Positions 50,101 through 61,314 are shown, counted from the stretch's first letter. The stretch: DNA of 64,000 nt from Rutstroemia sp. NJR-2017a BVV2 (GCA_002946415.1 NJPS01000033.1:558001-622000), one strand, 5' to 3'. A program made the numbers and translations. Notes: a model not told the origin generated them from the sequence alone.

Positions 50101-50281
50101 CGTTCTGGCAACCGAAACTCTGCTGATGGCTGGCGATTCTGTGATGTCCCTTGCATGATATGAGTTTCGTTTTTGCAAAAGCTTCTGTCCTGAACTTACT
50201 GGAGTTGTATGGGCTAGGGCTCACCAGATCGTGAACCTCTGCCTCCTCTTCCATTATTTGTCGGCCACGAGCGGGTGGCAT
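47158..50281 (-). CDS. Dynamin-family large GTPase (fungal Mx-like) with basic disordered insert
   Basis: Six exons (50281-50200, 50149-50075, 50018-49295, 49247-48828, 48770-47494, 47438-47158) with introns of 47-57 nt give 952 aa in one frame. GTPase signatures are G1 GDQSAGKS (about 115-122), G3 DLPG (about 270) and G4 TKPD (about 337). Middle and stalk helices follow (LEIDGELKMLP.., VREIATKIHRYAQPG, FCKDAVRQWLGPL) and a GED-like end (residues about 790-860, AYYITAAHRFTDSVCLGIHN). No PH or Pro-rich domain is present, as in fungal Mx-like dynamins. Unusual is a hydrophilic insert at about 515-617, with an acidic block (ELSDDEDD) and two basic NLS-like patches (KRPRPQ, PRKRGKA). The tail after residue 860 is coiled coil, then Tyr/Gln-rich. 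It is probably a membrane-tubulating or antiviral-type GTPase; its site of action is unknown. Confidence 0.85.
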
Positions 50282-51718
50282 GCTATCAGTCTTGCAGAAA
50301 GAGTGATCCACTTGTGATGAAGAATGACTGGCGAGAGGTCAACGAAACGTAAGTACGTGTAATCTCGACTGAGACTGCCTGGCACAAAGGTTAGTTGACA
50401 GTAACATCAGTTATGCTATGCAGCATTGGGATTGAACAGATCGAATGCAGTACCTTTTTCTCGCAAGAATAAGCGCAGATGTGAGTTCAACCAGAACCCA
50501 GTTGACAGAGACCGCCAAGGAGCTCAAATGCTTATGTGGAAAACAGTCTGCACAAATCTACGAATCGTGGAGTGGAAGAAACACAGCTTGTGGAGAGCGA
50601 GGTGGGTTGAAGCAAACAGATATCGCTGAGATGGAGGTATTTTTAAGTGAAATTCAGAGCAAGTTTAAATGAGTGGGTTGAATGGAGTTGACAGTTGTGT
50701 GTAGAAGAGGAAGAAGAAGATGAAGAAACGTGGTAGCAGAGCTGGCAATCCAAGAGCTTGGAGAAAGTGCCTTTATATACACACAATAAGGCATACTTTC
50801 CGTTGAATTATATACAGTCCAATCAAAAGTGAAAAGATAACCAACTTAGAGTGAATAGAAGACAACTAAGTGAATAGAGATAAGTAGTAGAACTCAGTGA
50901 TCTGATAGAGTTAGACTCGTATCAGAAATATTTTCTCTACTTGCAAGTACTCCAGGAACCTACAGGTTTATATCTAAGTTAGCAGATAAGTCTATATAGA
51001 TCTGATAAGTAGCTATAGATATCCTAAGTAAGATCAATGAAGCAGGTAGTGTCCGCCAGGAGCCTAATATGATAGATATCCGTTCAATATAAATATACGA
51101 ACGAGGCTCAATCTAGGAACATTCGACTGCCTGTTCCCCGGAATGAGCAAACCAATCACTTGCAGTGAATTGAAGTGGTGGATGGAAGAAGCCTGCTCTG
51201 TGCTACCCAGAATTGCTTTTTGCTTGCTTGTAGGCAAACGACCATCCGAACCAGAGCGGACGGGGACAGCAAAATGGATCTGAGCTTCGGAAAACTTATT
51301 CATGATTGATTTCGGGCTATGTACTGAAGAGAAATCACTTGAACAGTGGTAGAGAATGTAAACTGCACAATTCCATATAACAAAAGTCATGAAAGAGATC
51401 AGTTGACGTCGACTTCAAAGTTCACTCAAGCTCGATCGACTGTTCGTTTAGCGCGATGTGGGGCTGCGACCTGTGGCGGGGTCGACTTATGCGCTGTTTT
51501 GTGCATCATCTTATGAATATTATGCACAAAAACACAGAAAACCCCTGCCAATTAGCGGAACAAGCCACTTGAGGATTGACCTTTAGCTGACCCTAGAACG
51601 TTTTGAACCAAGAGCCAGGTGTTCGAGTTCAGAGCTTATTCCTTCGTTATTTTGAGATTGGAATATTGAAGAGGAAAAAAGCACAACAATATTACTCTCA
51701 CAATCCAAACCGCCCAAC
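50282..51718. other. Divergent promoter region plus A/T-rich block
   Basis: This is the shared upstream region of the dynamin-like gene (minus) and GMPPA (plus). The part 50780-51060 is A/T-rich with many TAAGT/AGATA words and short inverted pieces, possibly an old repeat or LTR remnant. I found no terminal repeats to prove it. The minus frame 51064-51390 is open, with fair composition but no family. Confidence 0.45.
50445..50672 (+). CDS. Possible small ORF, 75 aa
   Basis: ATG to TGA gives 75 aa with a fairly protein-like, Cys-bearing helical composition (TRTQLTETAKELKCLCGKQS and ending IAEMEVFLSEIQSKF). It lies in the divergent promoter of the dynamin-like gene, 160 bp from that gene's start. 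It may be the last exon of a lost gene or a chance frame; no homologous family was recognised. Confidence 0.2.
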   Translation: MQYLFLARISADVSSTRTQLTETAKELKCLCGKQSAQIYESWSGRNTACGERGGLKQTDIAEMEVFLSEIQSKFK

Positions 51719-53210
51719 ATGTCTTTACAGATCCCTCACAGAGAAAAGCCCAATGGCGGCTCGCAAGCTGCGACAAAGGCCGTGATTCTGGTAAATATGT
51801 GAAAAGAAATTACTGCGCAGGGAAGAAGGCTGATGATAGGGCTACTAGGTTGGTGGTCCATCGAGAGGAACCCGCTTCAGACCACTGTCTCTGGATTTAC
51901 CCAAGGTAAACTGCCCCTCCAAGCTCCCTTATCGGGACCTGTTACTCACAAATCATCCATTTAGCCACTGTTCGAAGTTGCTGGTCACCCCATCGTCTGG
52001 CACTGTCTCACCGCTATCGCGAAAGTCCCCTCCATTCAAGAAGTATGCATGATCGGATACTACGACGAGTCGGTGTTCCGTGACTTCATTAAAGACGCCG
52101 CACACGAATTCCCTCAAATTAAGATCGTTTACCTTCGAGAATATCAAGCTTTGGGAACCGCTGGAGGTCTTTACCATTTCCGTGATGCTATCCTTAAGGG
52201 TCGCCCTGAACGATTCTTTGTCCTCAACGCAGATGTCTGCTGTTCATTCCCCCTGAATGACATGCTCAGTCTGTTCGAGAGCAAAGATGCAGAGGCTGTC
52301 ATTCTGGGCACTCGTGTCAGTGAAGATGCCGCCAGCAACTTTGGCTGCATCGTCTCGGACTCTCACACCCGCCGAGTTCTACATTACGTCGAGAAACCCG
52401 AATCGCACATCTCCAACTTGATCAACTGCGGTGTCTACCTTTTTGCGACCGAATGTATCTTCCCCTCTATTCGAACTGCCATCAAGCGCCGCACCGAGCG
52501 CCCGCGTCTTGTATCCTACCCTTCCTCCGAAAACCTTGAATCCTCCTACTTCCAAGACGAAGAAGATGTACAAAAGAATGAAGTTTTAAGATTAGAGCAG
52601 GATATCTTGAGTGACTTAGCAGACAGCAAACAATTCTTCGTCTATGAGACAAAGGACTTCTGGAGACAAATCAAGACTGCAGGCTCAGCTGTGCCAGCGA
52701 ACGCCTTATATCTACAAAAGGCACTTCAAACTGGATCTAAGGAATTGGCCAAGCCATCTGCGAATATTCTCGCACCAGTCTTCATCCATCCAACTGCACA
52801 CGTTGACCCAACCGCTAAACTTGGACCCAATGTCTCAATTGGTCCTCGTGTGGTGATTGGGGCTGGAGCCAGAATAAAGGAGTCGATTGTTTTGGAGGAC
52901 GCCGAAGTCAAGCACGACGCTTGCGTTCTTTACTCTATCATTGGATGGAACAGCAGAGTCGGAGCTTGGGCTCGTGTTGAGGGAACACCTGTCCCAGTAA
53001 ACAGCCATACCACCAATACCGTCAAGAATGGTGTCAAGGTCCAGAGCATCACCATTTTGGGCAAGGAGTGCGGTGTTGGGGATGAAGTGCGTGTGCAGAA
53101 CTGTGTCTGCTTACCATTCAAGGAGTTGAAGAGGGTAAGAATTAGTCTCTATCCATGCCTTAAAACTCAGCTAATCATTACAGGATGTGTCCAACGAAGT
53201 TATCATGTGA
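51719..53210 (+). CDS. GDP-mannose pyrophosphorylase A (mannose-1-phosphate guanylyltransferase alpha)
   Basis: Four exons (51719-51790, 51849-51905, 51965-53134, 53184-53210) give 441 aa, the usual fungal length. The last exon codes only eight residues plus stop. The N-terminal nucleotidyltransferase domain has the loop VGGPSRGTRFRPLSLDLPKP (residues 25-43), split by introns, and later YQALGTAGGLY and VLNADVC. The C-terminal half is a left-handed beta-helix of hexapeptide repeats (HPTAHVDPTAKLGPNVSIG). A Pro follows the GG of the signature loop, as in A-type subunits. GMPPA proteins bind GDP-mannose and tune the catalytic B subunit, setting supply for glycosylation and cell-wall mannan; whether this one is itself active cannot be told here. 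Confidence 0.9.
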
Positions 53211-54006
53211 GATGTCGATTGAAGTGTCGGTGTCGAAGAAGTTCTTGATCAGTCAATATCATGGCGTTAGTTTTTTGTTCGGTATCTGTGCCGAACTTGT
53301 TTTGTCTCAAGTACTGCCAGGTTGTCACGACGGCTAAATAAAAGAAAAAGGTGTCAATACATTATACATCAACATGCATGCATGAATTTTGATTTCAAAA
53401 GCGTCCTACCGTGCTGCTGCAACTGCGGGAAGTAAACCATGGCATTCCCTCGGTGACGAGCGGCTTCGGGATCAACATGAAAGAGCCTACTTGGACGCAC
53501 TTGTACTACCTACCCTACTCGTGCTACTGTACCACATTGGTGGAGTTACTAGTTGTCCCGCGTATGCAAAGATCAATTTTCTGCGTTATGCTTACCAATA
53601 CAGGGGGGCTTACAAATACGCAGAAAGCTCGGGAAGAAAAAATCTCCAGTTTATTGCCGGGCCCCTTTGCATACTCGCTCTTACTCGTACAACTATCTAG
53701 AAACCGAAGTTTCAGTCCAAAGTGTAATGACCTGTCGGTCCCACTAAGGGCATATCGCTCGACACGATACATATCGTTGAGGGTCAAAATGATAGTCATG
53801 AAAACTAACGGATTACAAATCTATGGCCATTGGTGGGCGCAACTTACTCGTGATGTCATGCTGGCTATGTGGGGGTTGCTCCAGATAAGTTTAGTATAAA
53901 GCTCGATAAGTTCTCTTGTTTTTGTGTTTACTCATCGGTATAGATTTCAGTTTGTTTTCTAGATCTTATAGACTTCGTTTCTGTTTGCAGGCCAAAATAA
54001 TCAATC
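53211..54006. other. Intergenic between tandem genes
   Basis: This holds the 3' region of GMPPA and the promoter of the old-yellow-enzyme gene. Open frames at 53389-53899 have no recognisable content. Confidence 0.6.
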
Positions 54007-55370
54007 ATGTCGACTCATCACGGTGTTACTGCCAAACATGGCGAAACTGCCCACAAAGCAGGTATCCCTAATAGACCTGCTCCAGGCGTATGTCTCCGCC
54101 TCTAAATCCAACCAAAAAGGGAAAGAAAATCCAAAATCTAACAAACCCCTAGATCTCCTACTTCACCCCCCTCCAAGACCCCCCCTCGGGAACCGCCCTT
54201 TCGCCCAACCCCCCCAAAATCTTCACCCCCCTCAAGATCCGTGGCCTCACCCTCCAAAACCGCATATGGCTCTCCCCTCTCTGTCAATACTCTGCCGAGA
54301 ACGGCCACATGACCCAATGGCACCTCGCGCATCTCGGCGGCATCATCCAGCGCGGCCCTGGGCTCGCCATCATCGAAGCCACGTCCGTCGTCCCCGAAGG
54401 CCGCATCACGCCCCAGGACTGCGGTCTCTGGCTCGATTCCCAGGCCGCGAAACTCAAGGAAATCGTCGAGTTTGCGCACGGCCAGGGGCAGAAGATTGCG
54501 ATTCAACTTGCGCATGCGGGTCGCAAGGCGAGCACTGTGGCGCCGTGGTTGAGCGCCGGTGCGGTTGCCACGAAGGAGGTGGGTGGTTGGCCGGAAGATG
54601 TTAAGGCCCCGAGTGCCTTGGCGTATAATGAGGATCATGCAACTCCCAGCGCGATGACGCTCGAGGAAATCCAAACGTTCAAAGACGCCTGGGTCGCGGC
54701 TGTGAAGAGGGCGGTGGATGCCGGAATTGATGTGATTGAGATCCATAACGCGCATGGGTACTTGCTGCATGAGTTCCTGTCGCCGATGTCGAATAAGCGG
54801 ACGGATCAATATGGTGGCTCGTTTGAGAACCGCACGCGCTTGACGCTGGAGATTGTGGAGTTGACGAGGAAAAATATCCCCGAGTCGATGCCGCTGTTTT
54901 TGAGAATCAGCGCGACGGATTGGTTGGAGTATGAGGGCTTCAATGAGGATTCGTGGAAGGTGGAGGATACGGTGAAGCTGGCGCCGTTGTTGGCGGAGAA
55001 GGGGGTGGATCTCCTGGATGTTTCGTCCGCGGCGCTGCATCCGGCGCAGAAGATTAAGGGTGGTCCGGGGTACCAGGCTCCGTTTGCGAAGGCGGTTAAG
55101 AAGGCTGTGGGGGATAAGCTACTTGTCTCGACGGTGGGTTCCGTCACGAATGGAAAGCAAGCTGAGGCGTTGGTGACGGGTAAGGGCGAGGGCGAGGATA
55201 GCCAGGGTGAGGAGCCGATCGATGCGGTGATGGTGGGGAGACTGTTCCAGAAGAACCCCGGGTTGGTGTGGAGCTTTGCGGAGGAATTGGAGTGTCATAT
55301 TAATGTGGCGAACCAGATTAGATGGGGGTTCCACGGTAGAGCGGGACAGCCGTCGAAGCCGAAGATGTAG
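54007..55370 (+). CDS. Class III old yellow enzyme (NADH:flavin oxidoreductase, YqjM type)
   Basis: Two exons (54007-54087, 54153-55370) with a 65-nt intron (GTATGT...CCCTAG) give 432 aa. This is a TIM-barrel FMN enzyme that reduces activated C=C bonds with NAD(P)H. Features seen are the active-site Cys71 in LSPLCQYSAENG (the YqjM-type Cys), QLAHAGRKAS (FMN contact), the His pair in EIHNAHGYLLHEFLSP, the NKRTDQYGGS stretch and LRISATDWLE. The protein lacks a targeting signal, so it is probably cytosolic. A Gly/Glu insert (GKGEGEDSQGEEP) near residue 380 is unusual, probably a surface loop. GC content and codon use look higher than in its neighbours, which may mean strong expression. The physiological substrate is unknown. 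Confidence 0.9.
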
Positions 55371-57394
55371 ATATAGATGGAGATATAAATGTAGATGAGG
55401 TTTTAGATATAGATGGAAAGACGGGCCCGTAAGAGGGGGAGAAGGAATTGGATAGATCTCAAATTTGCTAGAAGATAAGATAAATGAGAATTTCTTTGAT
55501 GTATCTGAATTGAAAATACCAAATGCTGATGAATCGATCCACCTCGGAACGCCGAAAGTATACACAAAACCAAAACCCACAACACCCTAACCCGATGCAT
55601 AAACCAATACGAAAACAAAAAACGAACAGAAATGGCTAAAAAAAATATCCCCTATAACTACACATCCCTAATCCCCCATCCCCCACCACAATCCCCCTCT
55701 CAAACTCTCGTCAAAACCCTCACAAACGTTGAAGCAGCTTTCCTCAACACAACAAGGATCTCTTTCCCCTTCATCTGTAGTTGGTCTTTGCTCACTATGT
55801 GGAGATGTAGCTCGGTAGGCTTACGTCTACTGGCGGGGGAGTGCGGCATTTGCTTGTGGAGCTGAGCTGTGTTGCTCGATTCGAGACTGGTTGGTGGGTG
55901 GGAAGGAGTTTGGAGTTGGAGTGTATTTGTTTGATTGATTGACGTGAATAGAAAATAAGAGCGAGGTTTATCTCCGGCGATGGTGTAGGTGGGAGTGATG
56001 ATATAAAAGGGATTGTGAGATTCGTCGCAGTTGAGATAGTATAGTTATATTGCGTTGCGCGCTCTCTAATGTATGTGAAGAAGAGAGATTGATGAAAAGG
56101 TGATGAACCGAAGATATAAACCCAGCTCAATGTTGATCATATATCACACAAAGCCACCCCTACCATCGCGACCTCTACCTATAATAGATAGCAAGCTCCT
56201 AGCTACCTTTCTCGCGGTCCCATCCCCGGCCAAAGACATGAATTCTCATTCGTTGCATAAATACCATAGACGCGGTATGCGCGAACAAAATCGCCCGTGT
56301 AACAAGCCAAGAAAGCTATGGTCGAGATACTGGCTTGATTATAGAAAAATAATTCTTTCAATTGGTTGGCTGGGTGCAAAAGGAGGTCGGTTGAGGATAA
56401 GGTTACTCTATTTTGAGAAAGAAAGGCAGCCGAAGTGTGGGGGACGGCGGGTGTTGCGGATGGGTGTTAAATGTGAATAGAGGACTTCTCTCTGCTTGGT
56501 TGGACATAGGCGTCTATGATGCTTGTGGTCGTTGTTCGGGTCAATAAGTAAAGGTTGGGAGGCCGTGGGCGGCCGGCCTTTGAGAGAAAGATGACGTTAT
56601 TAACGTTAGTACATATGAATTTAAAGTGCACGGTAGGTAATATAGGGGTCGGGCTAAGGGCGGCCGTTGAATAAGGCTGGGAGAAATTGTATTTTATTTT
56701 ATATATCCTTGAATACCCGCGGTCGATTCGGCGAAAACGAGTGAGCGCCGCAAGTTGACCGATTCAAGTAGATTTTGTTCACCCCCACGCACTATGCCGG
56801 GAACTCCGCTGGTGGATATATCCTCGCGGGTTTCTTAAATGACTTGACCACCTCAAGCGCGGTACGGCGAGGACACAATGTGTGTAGATACCGTTCAACG
56901 CACTGGTAATAATTGTGCTCAATCCTAACCTCCGTATTCCCAATTCCCATCGTGTAGATTTTGAAAGACCTAAGCATCAAGGCCGTACGAAGGCTCTGCT
57001 TGATATGTAATGCGTATCCTCTATACAGTCGTACAAAAGCTTAGCTCTCAGGTTTCAGGGCGGAAGTAGACTCTTTCTCAGGACCACAGACATGCTGCGG
57101 AATTAACCTCAATCTCACATGGCGAGCTCGCCATTTTCCGTGTGATCCAGTTCTATCCAAATATCTGCCAGCAATAATGGTTGCAGAGGGGAAAATGCCT
57201 TCTGCAGCCACGTCCACTCATGGCGGATGTTTCATAGAAAAGTGGTATGTGCCAAGGCCTGATGATCGACCAGCCCCTGTGCTTTTCGGCTTGGCCAAGC
57301 TTGGCCTCCAAAGTGATGCAGCTGGAAGTTATTTCCTTTCCAAGTCTCCCGCTGTCAAGTAACAACTTCAGCCATTAGATTGTTGTGAGCGGAA
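55371..57394. other. Intergenic between convergent genes, no gene seen
   Basis: There are GAGATATAGATG-type repeats just after the old-yellow-enzyme stop (55365-55415). Otherwise it is mixed sequence. The 61-codon frame 57177-57362 (+) is open from an ATG, but it overlaps the likely 3' UTR of the mannosyltransferase gene and was not accepted. Confidence 0.55.
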
Positions 57395-58801
57395 TCATCT
57401 AGTGATAGGTTGCTCAATTCCGTACTCGCTTCCAAACATGGTAGTGTAACTCTCCATTGTCTGGTTGCAAACTCCTTTCTCCGTCTTGTTGCCCCAGCTT
57501 TCGAAGATTATATCTTCGTTGCAAGCCATTTCCACCATGTATCCCCAAGCAATACGCTCCACGTCCAAGTTGAACATCGCCATTGAATGATCTTCGGTGC
57601 CCCACTGCCGCGAGCCTTGATAGTTGTACAGTGCATTGAGCTTGGGCGGCCAGCTCGCGTGTATGAAAAATGGTCTTGGTATATGCTCCGGGTCCGAGGC
57701 ACTGTCTTCGATAGGATCGGCTTGTAGAACAGCAGCACCATTACCGCGTTGCCCGAGGGGACGTGGTGGTTCAGAGACGGTGTAAAAGCTCTTTCCGAGG
57801 ACTAGAGGTGCTACAGCGAATGTTTCTTTGTCGCCTTCGCCTGCACCCCCCTGAGTCATGAGGTGGTAGTAATACTCCCCATAGCAGTTATAATATGCTG
57901 CAAGTAATAATGAGTCTGTATGGTGCCGTTTATTGACCAATATCTGACCTGCTTCTATCGTTGGGCGGCTGTTAAGAAGTGACTCGTCGAGGCCAACAAC
58001 TTGATTGAGGAGTGAAGAAACTGTAGAGCTCCAGTAATCTGGCCACAAAACAAGATGCTGGGATTTGAAAGGCTCGGAAACAAAGAGCTCATCGGGCGAA
58101 TAAATCGGAAAGTTGTCGGCATCGAGGAAGAGGACGGATTCGAAACTTGAGAAGAGGATCGAAAAGACCTTGAGCTGATACCCTTCGAAGACAAATGGGA
58201 GACTGTACTGGTCAATGATCTCAGAGAGGACGATACATTTTGCGTTAAGCGAAGGGAGAATTGTTTCGCAGATGAGAGGCTCGTATTCGTCCGGTCTAGC
58301 GAGGAAGACCTCGACAGGAAGAGTGGACCCAGTACGACGTAGGAACTGAAGGCTGACTATCAGTGGTGGAAAGTATTTCCCGCCGGCAGATGTCACAATA
58401 CCCTGCGTCCCATCTTCAAATTCAAGAGCAGGAGTTTGGTGCTTGAGTTGGTCAACGAACCAAGAATGTGACCGGCGCATCGATTCAACGTCAGTCTCGT
58501 TCATGACGATATGATTTGCGGCTCTTCTTGCGCTGATGCGATTAGAGGAATATGCTCTGCCATCAAGCTGTGGCGGAGGACATCTGGGTGCAGCTGCTGC
58601 TAAGAGTGGAGCAAATGAAGCCCAGAAGCCGCTTGATGGATTACTCCATGGCAGCTTCGAGTGCCCGAACTTAGGGAATAGTGTTTGAGTGCCAAGGTAT
58701 GAGTAGCGGTATTCAAGAGAAAGTCCTAGGAGCACAATAAGTAGTATTGGAAGAACGGTGGTAAATCGACGGTTGACGAGAATAGGAGCTGGATATAACA
58801 T
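57395..58801 (-). CDS. GT71 alpha-mannosyltransferase (Mnn2/Mnn5 type)
   Basis: A single exon gives 468 aa from ATG 58801. It is a type II Golgi protein: a short cytosolic end, one membrane helix (about residues 13-31, VLPILLIVLLGLSL) and a lumenal catalytic domain. Signatures of the Mnn1/Mnn2 family are GIVTSAGGKYFPPLIVSL (about 137-154), the DxD-type metal site FLDADNFPI (about 230) and HASWPPKLNALYN near the C-terminus. Two NxT sites near the end may be glycosylated. In yeast such enzymes add alpha-1,2-mannose branches to N-glycan outer chains and cell-wall mannan. It uses GDP-mannose, the pool influenced by the GMPPA protein encoded 4 kb away, though the two genes are not adjacent. A 5' UTR intron (about 58865-58806) is possible. 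Confidence 0.85.
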   Translation of the reverse strand: MLYPAPILVNRRFTTVLPILLIVLLGLSLEYRYSYLGTQTLFPKFGHSKLPWSNPSSGFWASFAPLLAAAAPRCPPPQLDGRAYSSNRISARRAANHIVMNETDVESMRRSHSWFVDQLKHQTPALEFEDGTQGIVTSAGGKYFPPLIVSLQFLRRTGSTLPVEVFLARPDEYEPLICETILPSLNAKCIVLSEIIDQYSLPFVFEGYQLKVFSILFSSFESVLFLDADNFPIYSPDELFVSEPFKSQHLVLWPDYWSSTVSSLLNQVVGLDESLLNSRPTIEAGQILVNKRHHTDSLLLAAYYNCYGEYYYHLMTQGGAGEGDKETFAVAPLVLGKSFYTVSEPPRPLGQRGNGAAVLQADPIEDSASDPEHIPRPFFIHASWPPKLNALYNYQGSRQWGTEDHSMAMFNLDVERIAWGYMVEMACNEDIIFESWGNKTEKGVCNQTMESYTTMFGSEYGIEQPITR

Positions 58802-59877
58802 TGCTGCTCCGCTCAATCATGCAAGCAAGATATGAAAAGGAAAAGATGAGGAAAGATACCAGCATTGTAGAAGAGAGCAGAATGGCTACTGTAATAGGGA
58901 TTCCATGATGTAGATGCTGCGCAAATCCCGCAGTGGGGAACCACGCGGCCACGAACTGCGACTGACCTTACGCAGTCACTCGGACTACCTTAAGGTTTAT
59001 GAAGACCCTAATGCTTTAATGATGGCAGACTGGTACTTCCGTAGTGCTGGCTCAAATAGCAGTTTGAGACCCTGTTTCTTGCTTCCCGACCACGGCAGAC
59101 ATGTTATTATTCTTACCGTAGCGTACAGACCGAAAAGAACCCCCCTGAGATGGATTGAGGGTGAGCCCTTGTAGGACTTCGTATGCTTGTATGAAGTTCG
59201 TATGGCTGGAGCATTGCTTGCGTAACCTTAAGTCGTCGTCAGTGGCTGTTGATGGGGTGAAATATTATTAGTAACGCTAATGGTCGAGCTCTCGATTGGC
59301 TCGTGCTTCAACGCTACCGTATCCCGATATTTGCCGCGTTCAAAATGCCCCTCGTGAAACAACTTGCTTGTCTCGTTACAATGTCGACCACGACAGCAAC
59401 ATATCTTCTTGGGAACAGACCTTAGAATCACTACCAGACGTTAAGTTAATACATCCATAGCTGCTCTCATGTCTAGCACGCATCAACCTATCAGCTAGCA
59501 AGTGCAATCCCTATGGATGCATCGAGTTGACTCCGCTTCTACCGCCCTCCGCACCACGTTGCGGATAAGTCGATGAATTTGCGACACCGACCAGGTGTGC
59601 GCGATATATGGCGAATTAGCCCTGGAAGAAGCATGCAGTTGAAAGATCTAATGTCAAGATCTATCATAAGATCAGTTCAACCGACCCAAATGCACCCGGT
59701 GCTATAGCAAAGGGAGCACCTACGGACAATGCTCCAGCCGTACACCTAAGTACACGTTATTTGACGCGACAGAACGATTGACAGATGGGTCGCGGAAGAT
59801 AAAGTGGCTTTCGAAATCGGACACGATCACGATTAAATGCAGGTAAATAGAACTCTCATTATCCTTAACTAGCATAT
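58802..59877. other. Intergenic, no gene supported
   Basis: This is the promoter of the mannosyltransferase gene and the 3' region of the PPSY-motif gene. An 86-codon ATG-started frame (58914-59174, +) has fair composition but no family and overlaps the promoter; I left it uncalled. Confidence 0.5.
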
Positions 59878-60651
59878 TCAGATCGTGGTGACCACCAGTC
59901 TAAGGACAATGCCGTATCCCCTCTGCGTTTCCAGTAGACCGAAGTCATTCTCGAATCTGAAGACGATTTCTTCTGCCTTTACCTCCATCAGCACCTTGTC
60001 CTTCGGTTCCGCGTTCTGCTCAGAATTATCACGCTCCTTCCTGGATTCTGTTAAAGCAGGTTTTTCTACCGCTTTTGATGTCGACTTCTTCCTCCAGAAG
60101 CTATTGCTACCAGAACTACCTGAATCTGTAGATTTCGGTGCAATCGCTGGCCTGGAGGGTAGTTCTGGAGTCGGCCTCAAATATCCTGCCAGTCGTTCCG
60201 CCATATCTTCATCCTTCCAGAACCATCTATCAGAACTCGTGTTCTCTTTATCACCAACCGTCCAAAATCTGTTAAACTCATTTGGATGCTCTTTCTCGAA
60301 CTCGCAAGGTTGTGCCATTTCATTTTCGAGACAGTGAGCTGGTATCAACATTAGAGTTCCTTTATTTGACCCTGCATTCGCGAATTCGCTGATATAGTTC
60401 TGGATTTGAGTGGTAAGGATTGCAAGGACCTTCTGTTCTTGCGCCTGGGATAGAAGTGCCTTTTGCATCTGAACGGACGTGATGCGGGTTGTCAATCGTG
60501 AAAGTTGAGCCTCGATTTCGGTGCTGTATGAGGGCCGAGATGCGGATGGCCCAGGCATCGCGGCAGAGACATTGGAGAAGGATTCGTCGTAAGATGGAGG
60601 AGCTGCCTCTCCATCGTACTCATACGATCGCAATGTCTGCTTGGAGTCCAT
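59878..60651 (-). CDS. PPSY-motif coiled-coil protein, conserved-looking, unknown function
   Basis: A single exon gives 257 aa. The N-terminus has PPSYDES (residues 18-24), a PPxY motif that WW-domain proteins such as Rsp5/Nedd4 ubiquitin ligases bind. A helical, probably coiled-coil stretch follows (about 46-92, IEAQLSRLTTRITSVQMQ). The middle has aromatic/Trp motifs (EFNRFWTVGDKEN, SDRWFWKDEDMAERLAGYL). Then come a Ser/Lys-rich linker and a short structured end (EIVFRFENDFGLLETQRGYG). There is no signal or membrane segment. The family was not recognised by name. The PPxY suggests a link to ubiquitin-directed membrane traffic, which is inference. Confidence 0.65.
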   Translation of the reverse strand: MDSKQTLRSYEYDGEAAPPSYDESFSNVSAAMPGPSASRPSYSTEIEAQLSRLTTRITSVQMQKALLSQAQEQKVLAILTTQIQNYISEFANAGSNKGTLMLIPAHCLENEMAQPCEFEKEHPNEFNRFWTVGDKENTSSDRWFWKDEDMAERLAGYLRPTPELPSRPAIAPKSTDSGSSGSNSFWRKKSTSKAVEKPALTESRKERDNSEQNAEPKDKVLMEVKAEEIVFRFENDFGLLETQRGYGIVLRLVVTTI

Positions 60652-61120
60652 TCGGAAGATTGTGGGGTTTAGGACTGGGAATTCTCAGGGTGGCCGGGTC
60701 AAGTCTAACGATAGAGTAGTAATGATTGTGGTTCGTTTCTTACAATTCTTAGCTTTGACTTTTGCGACCACTTTTTTTTAGTTTTTGGTACAATCAATAG
60801 TGCTAGCTGATAAAGTGGCGGCCTTGGTCACAAGAGCAATCGACCAAAATCTCTGACTCTTTGGATTGCGCATGGGCGATGCTGATATCATTAGGAAAAC
60901 GCAGCGGTGGTCAATCTGCCTCTCCAGTCATCTATTGACAGCATATCAATTCACTTCTTAGAATCAGACTCAGGCAGATGAGGCTGAATCGGGACTGACT
61001 TCCCGTCCAAATGTTCCAATACGGGAAATGCTTAACATGGGAGGCTGTGTAACGGCGAGAAATACTGTTGCCTAACACAATCTTAACAGTCACATCGGGC
61101 GTAATTTGTGAGGAGCTTGT

Positions 61121-61153
61121 CTGCCTCGTCTCTGCCTCGTCTCTGCCTCGTCT
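61121..61153. repeat. 11-bp direct repeat, three perfect copies
   Basis: CTGCCTCGTCT occurs three times head to tail. The last copy overlaps the left arm of the first hairpin. Confidence 0.9.
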
Positions 61154-61165
61154 TAAACGACGAGG
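61146..61165. repeat. Hairpin 1 (7-bp arms)
   Basis: CCTCGTC (61146-61152), a six-base spacer, then GACGAGG (61159-61165): perfect inverted repeat. Confidence 0.85.
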
Positions 61166-61203
61166 ATTGAGTGGGCTACGCTCATCAGCTGAGCCTTCTG
61201 GAA

Positions 61204-61223
61204 GCCCGCTAGAAAGCGCGGGC
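61204..61223. repeat. Hairpin 2 (6-bp GC arms)
   Basis: GCCCGC (61204-61209), an eight-base loop, then GCGGGC (61218-61223). Confidence 0.8.
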
Positions 61224-61295
61224 CCACGATTTACTACTTTTGGCACCCTCGCAGCCCTACCAACTTACTACCAAGCAACCGATTACTTCGGCTAG

Positions 61296-61314
61296 CGGCA
61301 AAGCTTCTTTGCCG
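61296..61314. repeat. Hairpin 3 (8-bp arms, 3-base loop)
   Basis: CGGCAAAG (61296-61303), CTT, then CTTTGCCG (61307-61314). It is a tight, perfect stem. Confidence 0.85.

Noticed and set aside
50780..51060. A/T-rich block considered as a solo LTR
   Set aside because: No TG...CA ends, target-site duplication or internal domain could be found by eye.
54138..55040. 300-codon minus-strand frame opposite the old yellow enzyme
   Set aside because: Arg/Leu-rich antisense shadow; the plus strand carries intact catalytic motifs.
58914..59174. 86-codon ATG-started plus frame next to the mannosyltransferase start
   Set aside because: Fair composition, but it overlaps the divergent promoter and matches nothing I know.
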